From Fredinandcohnia aciditolerans (lineage in GTDB: Bacteria > Bacillota > Bacilli > Bacillales > Bacillaceae_L): a stretch of DNA of 37,185 nucleotides. Positions 1 to 8,724 of this stretch are shown piece by piece. Made by a program: the position numbers and the translations under genes. A model generated the notes under the pieces. The model did not search any database. It was not told where the DNA came from and was given only the letters and a program-made list of their open reading frames with translations. The DNA is taken from positions 1-37,185 of the forward strand of contig QGHH01000040.1 in NCBI GenBank assembly GCA_003640645.1. The letters are read 5' to 3'. Within the stretch, counting starts at the first letter, position 1. The number at the start of each line of letters is the position of its first letter.

Positions 1-75
1 TATTGATTGCTCAATAGTTTGTTACTTAAGAATTAAACGTTGACGCTTGTATTGTGTTCAGTTTTCAAAGAACTT
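1..75 (-). other. rRNA operon leader upstream of a 16S gene
   Basis: Read on the minus strand this begins GTTCTTTGAAAACTGAACA, the conserved leader/antitermination-type sequence found just upstream of 16S rRNA in Bacillus operons. The 16S gene itself would start beyond the left edge. Together with the two promoters to its right, this identifies a second rRNA operon in the same orientation as the one ending at the right edge. Confidence 0.75.
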
Positions 76-104
76 TTAACCCGCTGTTCATCAGCGACTT
101 TTAT

Positions 105-133
105 AATATATCATCTTTAAAAGTTTATGTCAA
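105..133 (-). promoter_or_regulatory. rRNA operon promoter P2
   Basis: On the minus strand there is a consensus TTGACA (133-128), a 17-bp spacer and TATATT (110-105), followed at once by the rRNA leader. Tandem SigA promoters are usual for Bacillus rRNA operons. Confidence 0.75.
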
Positions 134-186
134 TAACTTTTAAAAAGTGATTTATTTTTTTCAGAAGCTGTAATAGCGACCTATTT

Positions 187-215
187 AATATACCAAGTTT
201 AATGTTTACCGTCAA
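187..215 (-). promoter_or_regulatory. rRNA operon promoter P1
   Basis: On the minus strand there is TTGACG (215-210), a 17-bp spacer and TATATT (192-187), 82 bp upstream of P2 with the same -10 sequence. The pair forms the P1/P2 arrangement typical of rrn operons. Confidence 0.7.
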
Positions 216-300
216 CCTAATTTTTTCTGGAATATTTGACCATATCATTCTCGTTATTACACATCTCGACAAATTCCAATTACAAAAGATATAACAAAAT

Positions 301-332
301 AAAAAAGATACCAGACTTTTAAATCTGGTATC
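301..332 (-). terminator. pbuG intrinsic terminator
   Basis: A perfect inverted repeat (GATACCAGA / TCTGGTATC, 8-nt loop) just past the pbuG stop is followed on the minus strand by a run of six T. It separates pbuG from the downstream rRNA promoters. Confidence 0.85.
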
Positions 333-343
333 CCTTCATTTTT

Positions 344-1666
344 TTAAACTAAGAAGATAAAATATAAGATAAAGACAATGAATAAACCGTACATGATTGG
401 GTGGATTTCTTTTGCTCTTCCTTTAACTATCATAGTGATTGGGTAAAAGATAAATCCAATTGCAATACCAGTTGCAATACTTGAAGTTAAAGGCATTGTT
501 AGGATTGTTAAGAATGCCGGAACAGCAATCTCGAACTTTTTCCATTCAATATCGCCTAATGTCGCAACCATTAAGACTCCAACAATAATTAAAGCTGGCG
601 ATGTAACAGCTGGTGTTACAATACCTAATAATGGAGAGAAGAATAAGGCAAGTAAGAAAAATAATGCTGTCACAACTGAAGCAAATCCTGATCTTGCACC
701 AGCAGCAACACCTGCTGTTGATTCAACGTAAGAAGTTGTTGAAGACGTTCCTAAGATTGCTCCGATTACTGTACCAGTTGAATCTGATACTAGCGCTCTT
801 CCTGCACGAGGAAGTTTATTGTTTTTCATGATACCCGCTTGGTTTGCTACCCCTACTAATGTTCCTGCTGTATCAAAGAAATCAACGAACATTAATGTAA
901 GTATAACAATCAGCATGTCCATTGTAAAAATATCTCCGAAGTTAGCAAATGCTGCTCCGAATGTAGGAGCTAGACTCGGTACAGAGCTAACAACTTTATC
1001 TGGTACTTCAATTAAATTAACAATCATTCCAACAATAGCTGTGATTACCATACCGATAAATACAGCTCCGTTTACTTTACGAACCATTAAGATTACTGTA
1101 ATAACAAGACCAAAAATAGTTAATAAAGTGTTTCCGTTTGATAGATCACCCAATGCTACTAGAGTAGCTGGATCTGCAATTACAATCCCTGCGTTTTTAA
1201 ATCCAATAAATGTTATAAATAATCCAATCCCCGCTCCAACTGCGAGCTTTAGGTTTTGTGGGATAGCATCGATAATCTTTTCACGGATGCGAGTTAACGT
1301 TAGGAGAACCAAAAAGATTCCTGATACTAATACACCCGATAAAGCAGTTTGCCATGAAATTCCCATTCCTAATACAACTGAATAAGCGAAGAATGCGTTT
1401 AGTCCCATACCAGGAGCTAAAGCAACAGGGTATTTTGCAACAACCCCCATAATAAGTGTACCAATCGCAGCTGCAAGTGCTGTTGCAACAAATACTGCGT
1501 TAGCATCCATTCTTAACTCTGACGGTAAATCCGGTACATCACTTAATGATAAAATTGATGGGTTAACGAATAAGATATAAGCCATGGATAAAAACGTTGT
1601 TAGTCCACCAATGATTTCTCGTTTGTAAGTAGTTCCAAGCTCATCGAATTGAAAATACTTTTTCAT
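344..1666 (-). CDS. pbuG: Guanine/hypoxanthine permease PbuG (NCS2 family)
   Basis: A 440-residue integral membrane proton symporter importing guanine and hypoxanthine, the same length as B. subtilis PbuG. The open frame extends upstream to 1813, but that part would cross the riboswitch terminator. The ATG at 1666 gives the family N-terminus MKKYFQFDEL and is preceded by a GGGAGAGGGA ribosome site. The protein is almost entirely hydrophobic helices. It shows the NCS2 AzgA-type signatures: the segment around FLSMAYILFVNP near residue 30, a Gly-rich GMGLNAFFAYS stretch near residue 90, and DFFDTAGTLVG near residue 270. A guanine riboswitch with terminator lies upstream, so expression should fall when guanine is abundant. 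It is transcribed alone, downstream of guaA, as in B. subtilis. Confidence 0.95.
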   Translation of the reverse strand: MKKYFQFDELGTTYKREIIGGLTTFLSMAYILFVNPSILSLSDVPDLPSELRMDANAVFVATALAAAIGTLIMGVVAKYPVALAPGMGLNAFFAYSVVLGMGISWQTALSGVLVSGIFLVLLTLTRIREKIIDAIPQNLKLAVGAGIGLFITFIGFKNAGIVIADPATLVALGDLSNGNTLLTIFGLVITVILMVRKVNGAVFIGMVITAIVGMIVNLIEVPDKVVSSVPSLAPTFGAAFANFGDIFTMDMLIVILTLMFVDFFDTAGTLVGVANQAGIMKNNKLPRAGRALVSDSTGTVIGAILGTSSTTSYVESTAGVAAGARSGFASVVTALFFLLALFFSPLLGIVTPAVTSPALIIVGVLMVATLGDIEWKKFEIAVPAFLTILTMPLTSSIATGIAIGFIFYPITMIVKGRAKEIHPIMYGLFIVFILYFIFLV

Positions 1667-1733
1667 AATTAGATTCCCTCTCCCTTTGATCCATATCGTC
1701 GTACTTAAGAGCATCGATTTGATAACAAGTGCA

Positions 1734-1765
1734 TAAAAGCGCCTCAGATTAATATCTGAAGCGCT
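1734..1765 (-). terminator. Riboswitch expression-platform terminator of pbuG
   Basis: On the minus strand AGCGCTTCAGAT-atta-ATCTGAGGCGCT (one G-T pair) is followed by TTTTA. It lies between the purine aptamer and the pbuG start, as expected for a transcription-attenuating guanine switch. Confidence 0.85.
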
Positions 1766-1834
1766 TGACATTAAGGATAACGATAGAAAAGGAGAATCAT
1801 AGTTAATTGACACTCTTCATTATCAGTTATACCT

Positions 1835-1898
1835 CGTAGTCAAGCTAATTTACGGTAGCCTGGTAGAAACTTTTGGGCCATATCCCCAAGATTATACG
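1835..1898 (-). promoter_or_regulatory. Purine (guanine-type) riboswitch aptamer of pbuG
   Basis: The minus strand reads CGTATAATC...GATATGG...AGTTTCTACC...CCGTAAA...GACTACG, matching the purine riboswitch core: P1 CGTA/TACG, the ATATGG and TTTCTACC junctions and two loop-loop stems. The specificity position in GACTACG is C, which pairs with guanine/hypoxanthine; adenine switches have T there. Ligand binding should favour the terminator at 1734-1765. Confidence 0.93.
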
Positions 1899-1929
1899 AC
1901 GTATTTCAACAAAATCTGATTTCGATTTT

Positions 1930-1958
1930 ATTATATGACAATGTACCTAGAGAGTCAA
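1930..1958 (-). promoter_or_regulatory. pbuG promoter
   Basis: On the minus strand there is TTGACT (1958-1953), a 17-bp spacer and consensus TATAAT (1935-1930), about 30 bp upstream of the riboswitch aptamer. Confidence 0.8.
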
Positions 1959-2004
1959 CCTAAAAGCGAACATTATTTTAAATTTATTTTATATCGTTCG
2001 TGTA

Positions 2005-3543
2005 TTATTCCCATTCAATTGTTGCTGGTGGCTTGCTTGTAATATCATACACAACTCTGTTTACATGATTTACTTCATTTACGATTCTTGTCGAAATAAC
2101 TTCGAGTACGTCCCATGGGATACGAGCCCAGTCTGATGTCATTCCATCAATTGAAGTTACGGCACGAATACCAATTGTGTAGTCATAAGTTCTTGCATCA
2201 CCCATTACACCAACACTTCGGATATCAGGAAGGACAGTAAAGTATTGCCAAATTTCACGTTCTAATCCTGCTTTTCGGATCTCTTCACGTAAGATGTAAT
2301 CTGATTCACGAACAATCTCCAGTTTATCATCTGATATTTCGCCTAAAACACGAATACCTAATCCAGGGCCTGGGAATGGTTGGCGCCATACGATTTCATC
2401 TGGAATACCAAGTTCCGTTCCAAGTGCACGTACTTCATCTTTAAATAAAGTATTAAGTGGTTCGATTAATTTGAACTGCATGTCTTCTGGTAATCCACCA
2501 ACATTATGATGTGATTTGATTGTTTGTGCAGTAGCAGTTCCACTTTCAATAATGTCTGTGTAAAGAGTACCTTGTGCTAGGAAGTCGATTCCTTCTAGCT
2601 TTGCAGCTTCATCATCAAATACATAGATAAACTCATTACCAATGATTTTACGTTTTTGCTCTGGGTCGCTTACACCTTTTAGTTTATTTAAGAAACGATC
2701 CTTTGCATCGATTTTAATGACATTCATATGGAAGCCTTCGCTAAAAGTCTTCATTACACTTTCGGCCTCTCCCTTACGAAGCAAGCCATGATCAACAAAC
2801 ATACATGTTAATTGGTCGCCTATTGCTTTATGAATTAAAACAGCGACAACTGAAGAATCTACACCACCACTAAGTGCGCAAAGAACCTTCTTATCGCCCA
2901 CTGTTTGACGGATTTTTTCCATTTCAATTTCAATGAAGTTTTCCATTGACCAGCTTTCTGAACATCCACAAGTTCCGAAAACAAAGTTTTTAAGAAGATC
3001 ATTTCCGTATACTGAATGGCGTACCTCTGGATGGAACTGAACACCGTATAATTTACGAGCTTCATCACTCATCGCTGAGATTGGGCAAGATGGGCTAACT
3101 GCATCAACTGTAAAGCCTTCTGGCGTTTCAACTACTAAATCCCCATGGCTCATCCATACTACTTGATCATTTGGGAGATTTGTAAAAAGCGCTGATTCAT
3201 TTTGAACAGTAATTGTTGCTTTTCCGTACTCACGATTATGTGCTTTTTCTACGCGGCCGCCGAAGTGTTGTGTCATAAGTTGCATTCCGTAGCAGATTCC
3301 TAACACAGGAATACCTAAATCGAAAATTTTCTCATCGCATCTGAATGAGTTTTCATCATACACACTATTCGGCCCACCAGATAAGATAATTCCCTTTGGT
3401 TGCATTGCTTTAATTTCTTCAACTGTCAAAGTGTGAGGATGGAGTTCACTATAAACACCAAATTCACGGATTCTGCGAGTAATTAATTGATTGTATTGAC
3501 TACCGAAATCTAAAACAACGATCATTTCTTGAACGTTATCCAC
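2005..3543 (-). CDS. guaA: GMP synthase (glutamine-hydrolysing)
   Basis: Converts XMP to GMP using ATP and glutamine in the cytoplasm, the last step of guanine nucleotide synthesis. The 512 residues match the usual length. The N-terminal class I amidotransferase domain (about 1-195) has the triad Cys84 (GICYGMQ), His171 and Glu173 (QFHPEV). The ATP-pyrophosphatase domain carries the P-loop SGGVDS at 225-230. The C-terminal dimerisation domain ends in the family-typical sequence PPATIEWE. The start is GTG at 3543 with AGGTGA upstream. Its leader is about 390 nt long and contains a guanine riboswitch, a terminator and one copy of the intergenic repeat family. GMP is the product and guanine the signal, so this is end-product feedback. 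Confidence 0.97.
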   Translation of the reverse strand: MDNVQEMIVVLDFGSQYNQLITRRIREFGVYSELHPHTLTVEEIKAMQPKGIILSGGPNSVYDENSFRCDEKIFDLGIPVLGICYGMQLMTQHFGGRVEKAHNREYGKATITVQNESALFTNLPNDQVVWMSHGDLVVETPEGFTVDAVSPSCPISAMSDEARKLYGVQFHPEVRHSVYGNDLLKNFVFGTCGCSESWSMENFIEIEMEKIRQTVGDKKVLCALSGGVDSSVVAVLIHKAIGDQLTCMFVDHGLLRKGEAESVMKTFSEGFHMNVIKIDAKDRFLNKLKGVSDPEQKRKIIGNEFIYVFDDEAAKLEGIDFLAQGTLYTDIIESGTATAQTIKSHHNVGGLPEDMQFKLIEPLNTLFKDEVRALGTELGIPDEIVWRQPFPGPGLGIRVLGEISDDKLEIVRESDYILREEIRKAGLEREIWQYFTVLPDIRSVGVMGDARTYDYTIGIRAVTSIDGMTSDWARIPWDVLEVISTRIVNEVNHVNRVVYDITSKPPATIEWE

Positions 3544-3591
3544 AAAATCACCTCATTATATTTTGTAATATACCCACCAGATATTATGCAT

Positions 3592-3730
3592 ATCAAGTTC
3601 GCCTTGGCGAATTTGCGCCCAGATTTTTTAGGCCCATCACAAAGACGTTGACACAGGAAAGTGGCGCCTTTAGTCTTTGATCCTAAGCTCGAAAACTTGC
3701 CTTTGAAAATCGCATGTCTCCGCCGGAGGC
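3592..3730. repeat. Structured intergenic repeat, copy A
   Basis: First of three related copies, all in the same orientation on the plus strand. It begins ATCAAGTTCGCCTTGGCG, continues with TTTGCGCCCAGATTTTT, has an internal stem AAAGAC...GTCTTT, and ends TTTGAAAATC...CCGCCGGAGGC. It lies inside the transcribed guaA leader, between the riboswitch terminator and the start codon, antisense to guaA. Unlike copies B and C it lacks the TTAACT-TATTCAGC extension. A separate inverted repeat (TTTTTTTACCTT / AAGGTAAAAAAA, 3731-3775) follows instead. I infer a non-coding, possibly transposable or RNA-structured element; its function is unknown. Confidence 0.75.
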
Positions 3731-3767
3731 TTTTTTTACCTTAATTTAGTATGGTACTGAGTAAAGG

Positions 3768-3806
3768 TAAAAAAAAAGAATTCCACCTAATAAAAGGCAG
3801 AATTCT
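3768..3806 (-). terminator. Riboswitch expression-platform terminator of guaA
   Basis: On the minus strand the stem AGAATTCTGCC / GGTGGAATTCT is followed by nine T. It lies 27 nt after the guanine aptamer and upstream of guaA. Confidence 0.88.
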
Positions 3807-3832
3807 AGGTCACGTACCCTATAGAATAGCTG

Positions 3833-3903
3833 CCTTCATAGTCAGACCATTTACGGTGGCCCGGTAGAAACTTTCGATCCATATTATCGAGGATATACGA
3901 AGG
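3833..3903 (-). promoter_or_regulatory. Purine (guanine-type) riboswitch aptamer of guaA
   Basis: The minus strand reads CCTTCGTATATCC...AATATGG...AGTTTCTACC...CACCGTAAA...GACTATGAAGG. The P1 stem is long (CCTTCGTA / TATGAAGG) and the specificity base in GACTATG is C, indicating guanine/hypoxanthine. The downstream terminator is the likely OFF switch. Confidence 0.95.
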
Positions 3904-3929
3904 ATACTTCTATTAAAAATTGTGGTTTA

Positions 3930-3958
3930 ATTCTACCAACCAGGTACTTATTGGTCAA
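3930..3958 (-). promoter_or_regulatory. guaA promoter
   Basis: On the minus strand there is TTGACC (3958-3953), a 17-bp spacer and TAGAAT (3935-3930). The -35 box overlaps the stop codon of the upstream transglutaminase gene, so guaA initiates independently right at the end of the yeaC-yeaD-yebA operon. Confidence 0.7.
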
Positions 3959-6132
3959 GATGATATCCTTTTAATTAAATTTTCCCATAATTCAACTGAT
4001 TTTACCCACTCAACAGCAGCATTGTCTTTGCGGTATAGGGCACGTTCATAGTTTAACGTTAATTGTTCCATTTCATGTCCTTTATAAAACTTATCAACTT
4101 GAACAGAGTATTCCCTTAATGTTTGCCCTTCTCTTCTCGGGAAGCCTACTCGTGACAATTGTTTTAGCAAGGCATTATAGGCTTTAAAATATGTCTCTTC
4201 ATCTTTCGCATTTTTATATAACCAAATATAAAGATAAGGGATCCATCTTTTTCGAGTCCGAAAAACAAGATAACCCATCAAAGAGATGCTTAATAGGAAC
4301 ATCAGAACATATTTCCATGAGAAAGTGTCTACTATCGTTTCAAAGATGCCCGTTTCATTCTCTTCTGACGCAGGTGTGGCAACAGTTTCTTCGACCTCTT
4401 CTTCTTCAGGAACTACCTCTGGTGCAGTTTGGGGTGTTTGGCTGTTTGCATTTCCTGTCGTTGATAAATCATACGAAAATAAATTTGAATTACTAAATCC
4501 TTTTGTTGGCTCAAATGGAACCCAACCAAACTCCGGAAAGTATACCTCAACCCAGGAGTGTGCATTATTGTTTGTGATTTCATATGAATTTAATTCCACA
4601 CGCTGTCCTTCTGTATAGCCTTTTACCCATCTTGCAGGTATGTCAACTGCACGTAATAGGACAACCATTGAAGTTGAAAAGTTATCACAATAGCCTATTT
4701 TTGTATCAAACAAAAACTGATCGACATAGTCCTCATCTGCTGTTGGAACGGCCACATTTTGGGTATCGTATGCAAATCCATTGACTTGAAAATAGCCCTC
4801 AACTGCCTTAACTTTATCGTATCGATTCGTCTGTGAGCTCGTGATTTCTACTGCAAGTTCTTTTACACGTTCAGGGAGGTCAACAGGTAATTGAGTATAT
4901 CTTTCTTTAAAATAGTTATCCTCCTCAAGGCCACCTGACTGTACGACCTCTTTTAAATGGTTAATATAGTATTTCGGATACTGATAATTTAGCTTATACT
5001 TATCCAATTTGACCTCATCTTCGCCTCTTAAAGTCGAAATCTTTTCGGATAGTGGGTTAACGCTAAAATAGATATCCGGGTCTGTCTCAACTGACGTTAA
5101 CCCTAATGGATACACGATATGGGAATACTTTAGATCCATTTGAATCTCCGTTTCGAATTCCTCAACCTCTGTTTTTGACTCATACCAATTCAACACGGTA
5201 TTTTCAACATTAAAGGTTTCCCTATCAGTAGAACCAGATAATTTCCACCCCTTCCCTGTGTAGGTATCCTTAGATTCAACTCGCCAATAATGGCGTTTTT
5301 CTGTCTCTGCAGTGAACACAACTGTATCATCGGCGATAAAAGGTCCACCTAGACTTTGATCATTGGTTCCATATCCAATTTTCTTTACTCCATTGATGGA
5401 GCCGTTCGTATTTTCTTGACCATATCCCTTTAAAAATGGAACCGGGTCTGGCCATTGAGGAGATGCTTTCGGTGAAACATAACCAATAAATGTTGAAAAT
5501 AAAATAAATAGGACTAATGGTATTGCCCATTTTTTCCCGATGTTTACATGTTTAGAGAGCTCTTTATCCCTTAAACGCTCAAATTGTAAAATCCCAAGCA
5601 TAAAAAATCCAATAAAGACCGTTCGAATAATAGCTACTTTTGCATCATATGGGCTAAATGTATCAATCACCGTGATATAAACGATAGTTAATACAAAAAA
5701 CAGAAGTATTCTTTTTTGATGAGTAAACCAATAATGAAGCAAATAACTCATTAACCAAAGTAAAATGAAAAAGAGAATCGTCCGAAAGATCGGCGTCATC
5801 CCTAACCAATTCGCTTGGAACATAAGCCCAATGTTCTTCATAAAATCACTAATAAATATACCCAACCATGTTGAATCTAAAAAATCATATTTAAAATACA
5901 AAGAATGAATCATATAGAATATAAGGAATATTTTAATCAATGCACTAAACACAAAAGGCACGCGCAGAAATAACAATAGAAAGCTGACACCAATAAAAAT
6001 GACAAACCCTGCAGTTTCCTTTGTATCTGTCACCGTTTCAAGGGGCCTCAACCATTCCCAAAGTAAGAGAAAACCAAATATATTTAACAATAGGTTTCGA
6101 ACATCACGTTTTGCTGGAATTTTAGGCTTCAT
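3955..6132 (-). CDS. yebA: Membrane-anchored transglutaminase-like protein (YebA/TgpA type)
   Basis: A 725-residue protein like B. subtilis YebA. It has about six N-terminal membrane helices (roughly 13-220), an extracytoplasmic region with a transglutaminase-like core (about 420-550), one further helix near 618-636 and a C-terminal DUF4129-type cytoplasmic tail. The catalytic motifs are Cys482 (GYCDNFS) and His525 (NAHSWVEV). The third position is Glu541 (FEPT), where classical members have Asp. It is the last gene of the MoxR-DUF58-transglutaminase set, with a GGAGGGAGG ribosome site. A 228-bp gap holding a repeat element separates it from yeaD. Substrates are not known; the family is thought to act at the cell envelope with MoxR and DUF58 proteins. 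Confidence 0.9.
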   Translation of the reverse strand: MKPKIPAKRDVRNLLLNIFGFLLLWEWLRPLETVTDTKETAGFVIFIGVSFLLLFLRVPFVFSALIKIFLIFYMIHSLYFKYDFLDSTWLGIFISDFMKNIGLMFQANWLGMTPIFRTILFFILLWLMSYLLHYWFTHQKRILLFFVLTIVYITVIDTFSPYDAKVAIIRTVFIGFFMLGILQFERLRDKELSKHVNIGKKWAIPLVLFILFSTFIGYVSPKASPQWPDPVPFLKGYGQENTNGSINGVKKIGYGTNDQSLGGPFIADDTVVFTAETEKRHYWRVESKDTYTGKGWKLSGSTDRETFNVENTVLNWYESKTEVEEFETEIQMDLKYSHIVYPLGLTSVETDPDIYFSVNPLSEKISTLRGEDEVKLDKYKLNYQYPKYYINHLKEVVQSGGLEEDNYFKERYTQLPVDLPERVKELAVEITSSQTNRYDKVKAVEGYFQVNGFAYDTQNVAVPTADEDYVDQFLFDTKIGYCDNFSTSMVVLLRAVDIPARWVKGYTEGQRVELNSYEITNNNAHSWVEVYFPEFGWVPFEPTKGFSNSNLFSYDLSTTGNANSQTPQTAPEVVPEEEEVEETVATPASEENETGIFETIVDTFSWKYVLMFLLSISLMGYLVFRTRKRWIPYLYIWLYKNAKDEETYFKAYNALLKQLSRVGFPRREGQTLREYSVQVDKFYKGHEMEQLTLNYERALYRKDNAAVEWVKSVELWENLIKRISS

Positions 6133-6149
6133 GATTTCCTCCCTCCTGA

Positions 6150-6395
6150 ATCAAATGCGCCTTGGTGTATTTGCGCCCAGATTTTTCAGGCCCACACGAG
6201 GTGGGTCACAAAGACATGGCCACAGGACGTGGCGTACTTAGTCTTTGATCTTATGACCGAATTTCCTTTGAAAATCTGTGGCATCCGCCGGAGGCTTAAC
6301 TATATTCAGCCAAGATTTGAATCTCTACAAAATCGAAAATTTCATTGCATTTATCCCCACTTATTGGAGCTTCGAATTTTGCTGAATAGAGTTAA
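6150..6395. repeat. Structured intergenic repeat, copy B, extending into the yeaD 3' end
   Basis: The core at 6150-6296 begins ATCAAATGCGCCTTGG and ends CATCCGCCGGAGGC. Inside are GGCCCAC/GTGGGTC and AAAGAC...GTCTTT stems, and an outer pairing of CAGATTTTT with GAAAATCTG. An extension carries TTAACTATATTCAGC (6297-6311) and its near-perfect inverse GCTGAATAGAGTTAA (6381-6395), which lies inside the last codons of yeaD. The copy splits the yeaD-yebA operon and is antisense to it. Confidence 0.75.
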
Positions 6396-7590
6396 ATACT
6401 TCGGTAAAATGTCCTTCATAAACGACTTTTGCAAATACATGATGCTTTCTGATTGCTTCAAGGACACCAAATTCAGCCTGTGTTAACTGGGTTCCTCTTT
6501 CTTTCACTACAAAAAGCTGTAAGTCAGCGTTTCGCATCGAAAACCTGCCCACTAAATGAATCGTATCCTGACTTAACTCGCTTGTGACCACCATGAAAGT
6601 TACAGGTTGGTAATTTTTTTTGATTTCTGATTCCACAATTTGCGAAAATGATAGCGGACTATTGTCTTTTACTTTCGCAAGGTGGTGATAGATTGCTTGT
6701 TGCTGGGATTCTCCACTTTTTAACGGGAAGATAGCTTGGTCTTCCCCAATCGAGATAAATGAAACCTGTGCCCCTTTTCTTAATATCGCTTTCGTTAGTG
6801 AGGCTGTAAAGGTTACAATCTGTTCAAAATGGGCTGATTCTGATCGATCCATGAATAAAACAACATCATGACTTTGCTGCTGCTCAAATTCTTTCGTCAT
6901 AATTCCATTTCTTCTAGCCGAAGCCTTCCAATCAATCCATGAGAATCGGTCACCAGGGATATATTCCCGTACACCGATTGCCATTGCTGTATCCCGCTGT
7001 AATCTTACGTTTGAGGAAGTCATACCCTGTTCAAAGCGACTTTCCTGTTGTCGGTAAAGCATATCTACGTACTGTGGATATACTAAAAACTGGTCACGTA
7101 CCGGCATCTTGGCTTCTTTTTCAATAAGTCCGAATAAATCTCCTGTCTTCATTCGGATTCCCTCTAAGAGATGCTCCCCCCGCGGGACTGAGCTAAACTT
7201 GTATTTGTAAGTTAACTCCCGCTTAAACCAAGGGAACAGGATCACCTTTGATTGTTTCGATTCTTCATATTTTTTCAATTGAGGTGGAAGAAGCTCCTCA
7301 ATAATTAGATACATGAGTGGGAAAGGAGTCTTTCTCCGAATCAAAATTGTTGCTTCAAATTCCTCTCCTGCTACATACTCACTCTGGCTGATGTGACGTT
7401 CCAGTTTAAAATCTTTAAGAGGATAGATTGATAGAACAAAAGAATACAATCCAAATGGGATAAAACTATAAAATAGAAACCAGCTTACGAACCCACCTTG
7501 AAACATCGCATATACAAATGTAGCTACAATCAGAAGAAAAATATTGACGAGTTTCCCCATTTCTTTAAGCTTTCGAATTAGTCTCCTCAT
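6361..7590 (-). CDS. yeaD: DUF58 family membrane protein (YeaD)
   Basis: A 409-residue protein of the DUF58 family, partner of the MoxR ATPase. Two closely spaced membrane helices (about 13-55) are followed by a cytoplasmic part with the family core near residues 215-255: PGDRFSWIDWKASAR, then the vWA-like DVVLFMDRSES strand. The ATG overlaps the yeaC stop by one base (TAATG), indicating translational coupling. The C-terminal end (FNSIQQNSKLQ) is encoded inside the repeat copy B, and the same SIQQN ending occurs in thiL, so the tail is probably element-derived. The function is inferred only from the conserved yeaC-yeaD-yebA trio. Confidence 0.88.
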   Translation of the reverse strand: MRRLIRKLKEMGKLVNIFLLIVATFVYAMFQGGFVSWFLFYSFIPFGLYSFVLSIYPLKDFKLERHISQSEYVAGEEFEATILIRRKTPFPLMYLIIEELLPPQLKKYEESKQSKVILFPWFKRELTYKYKFSSVPRGEHLLEGIRMKTGDLFGLIEKEAKMPVRDQFLVYPQYVDMLYRQQESRFEQGMTSSNVRLQRDTAMAIGVREYIPGDRFSWIDWKASARRNGIMTKEFEQQQSHDVVLFMDRSESAHFEQIVTFTASLTKAILRKGAQVSFISIGEDQAIFPLKSGESQQQAIYHHLAKVKDNSPLSFSQIVESEIKKNYQPVTFMVVTSELSQDTIHLVGRFSMRNADLQLFVVKERGTQLTQAEFGVLEAIRKHHVFAKVVYEGHFTEVFNSIQQNSKLQ

Positions 7591-8552
7591 TAACGATTCA
7601 ACGACCTTTGTACTGGAATTGGTGTTCTTTCAATGATTTTCGATACTACTTTTTCAGTTGTCATTCCTTCAAATCTTGCTTCTGATTTTAATATGATTCG
7701 ATGTGGAAGAACATATAGAGCAAGATATTGAATATCATCTGGTATCACAAAATCCCTACCGTGTATTAAAGCATAGGCCTGAGATGCCCTCATTAATGCA
7801 ATCGACCCACGCGGACTAGCCCCTAAATAAACGGAACTATGCTCTCTTGTTCGGCTCACTAAATCTACAATATATTCTTTAATTGTTTGGTCAACATAAA
7901 TTTCTTTTGCTTTATTTTGAAGGGAAATTAGTTCTTCAAGTGTAATTACCGCTTCTAGTTTTTCGATTGGCTTGGACTTTTCCACTCGATTCAATACCTC
8001 AATTTCCTCATTAACAGATGGATACCCCATTTTCATTTTTAATAGAAAACGATCGAGCTGTGCTTCTGGCAGTGGGTATGTTCCTTCATATTCAATTGGG
8101 TTTTGGGTTGCCATAACAAAGAAAGGCTTAGGTAACATACGGGTCACTCCGTCAACAGTGATACTGCTTTCTTCCATTCCCTCAAGTAAGGCCGATTGTG
8201 TCTTCGGAGAGGTTCTGTTGATTTCGTCCGCAAGTACAATATGGCCAATAATTGGACCAGGTCTGAACTCAAATTGAAGTTCTTTCGGATTATAGATGGA
8301 CGTTCCAGTTACATCAGACGGCAATAGGTCGGGCGTAAACTGAATCCGCTTGAATTCCGCACTTACTGATTTTGCGAGTGAACGTACCATCATTGTCTTC
8401 CCGACACCTGGTACATCCTCTAATAAGACATGTCCCTCTGACAATAATGCAACCAAACTCAGTGTGGCTACATCTCTTTTTCCGATCATTACTTTTTCAA
8501 TGTTTTCAATTACTTTTCCTAAAACTGGATGTAATATATCAAGCTGCGCCAT
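7590..8552 (-). CDS. yeaC: MoxR family AAA+ ATPase (YeaC)
   Basis: A 320-residue cytoplasmic AAA+ ATPase of the MoxR type, a chaperone-like enzyme thought to assemble or activate partners encoded alongside it. Walker A is DVPGVGKT (46-53) and Walker B is IVLADE (105-110). The following INRTSPKTQSALLEGMEE is the MoxR signature, and sensor 1 is in MATQNP. The start has an AGGGGGA ribosome site 8 nt upstream. It is the first gene of a three-gene operon with yeaD (DUF58) and yebA (transglutaminase). This is the left anchor of conserved synteny; everything between here and groEL is accessory. Confidence 0.93.
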   Translation of the reverse strand: MAQLDILHPVLGKVIENIEKVMIGKRDVATLSLVALLSEGHVLLEDVPGVGKTMMVRSLAKSVSAEFKRIQFTPDLLPSDVTGTSIYNPKELQFEFRPGPIIGHIVLADEINRTSPKTQSALLEGMEESSITVDGVTRMLPKPFFVMATQNPIEYEGTYPLPEAQLDRFLLKMKMGYPSVNEEIEVLNRVEKSKPIEKLEAVITLEELISLQNKAKEIYVDQTIKEYIVDLVSRTREHSSVYLGASPRGSIALMRASQAYALIHGRDFVIPDDIQYLALYVLPHRIILKSEARFEGMTTEKVVSKIIERTPIPVQRSLNR

Positions 8553-8667
8553 TTTACGTCCCCCTATTTACCTAGCATCTTCTTACAATATATGTAACCA
8601 TTATACTATCCACCATAATATGATTTCTATGGGGAACCAACATTTCCCTTTAAAATTAGAGGTTACT

Positions 8668-8706
8668 AAAAAAAAATGACTCAGATTCATAAAATAATCT
8701 GAGTCA
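8668..8706 (-). terminator. Terminator of the betaine transporter operon
   Basis: On the minus strand ATGACTCAGATT / AATCTGAGTCAT (7-nt loop) is followed by nine T, shortly after the stop of the ABC ATPase gene. Confidence 0.93.
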
Positions 8707-8724
8707 TAGTAAGTTAGTTTTCTA

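Noticed and set aside
819-1385. 188-codon plus-strand frame opposite pbuG
   Set aside because: It is antisense to a clearly conserved permease, has no ribosome site and shows low-complexity Thr/Ile/Pro composition typical of a shadow frame.
6229-6486. 85-codon plus-strand frame ending in repeat copy B and the yeaD 3' end
   Set aside because: It reads through the repeat element and antisense yeaD. Similar short frames arise wherever this repeat occurs, so it is not treated as a gene.
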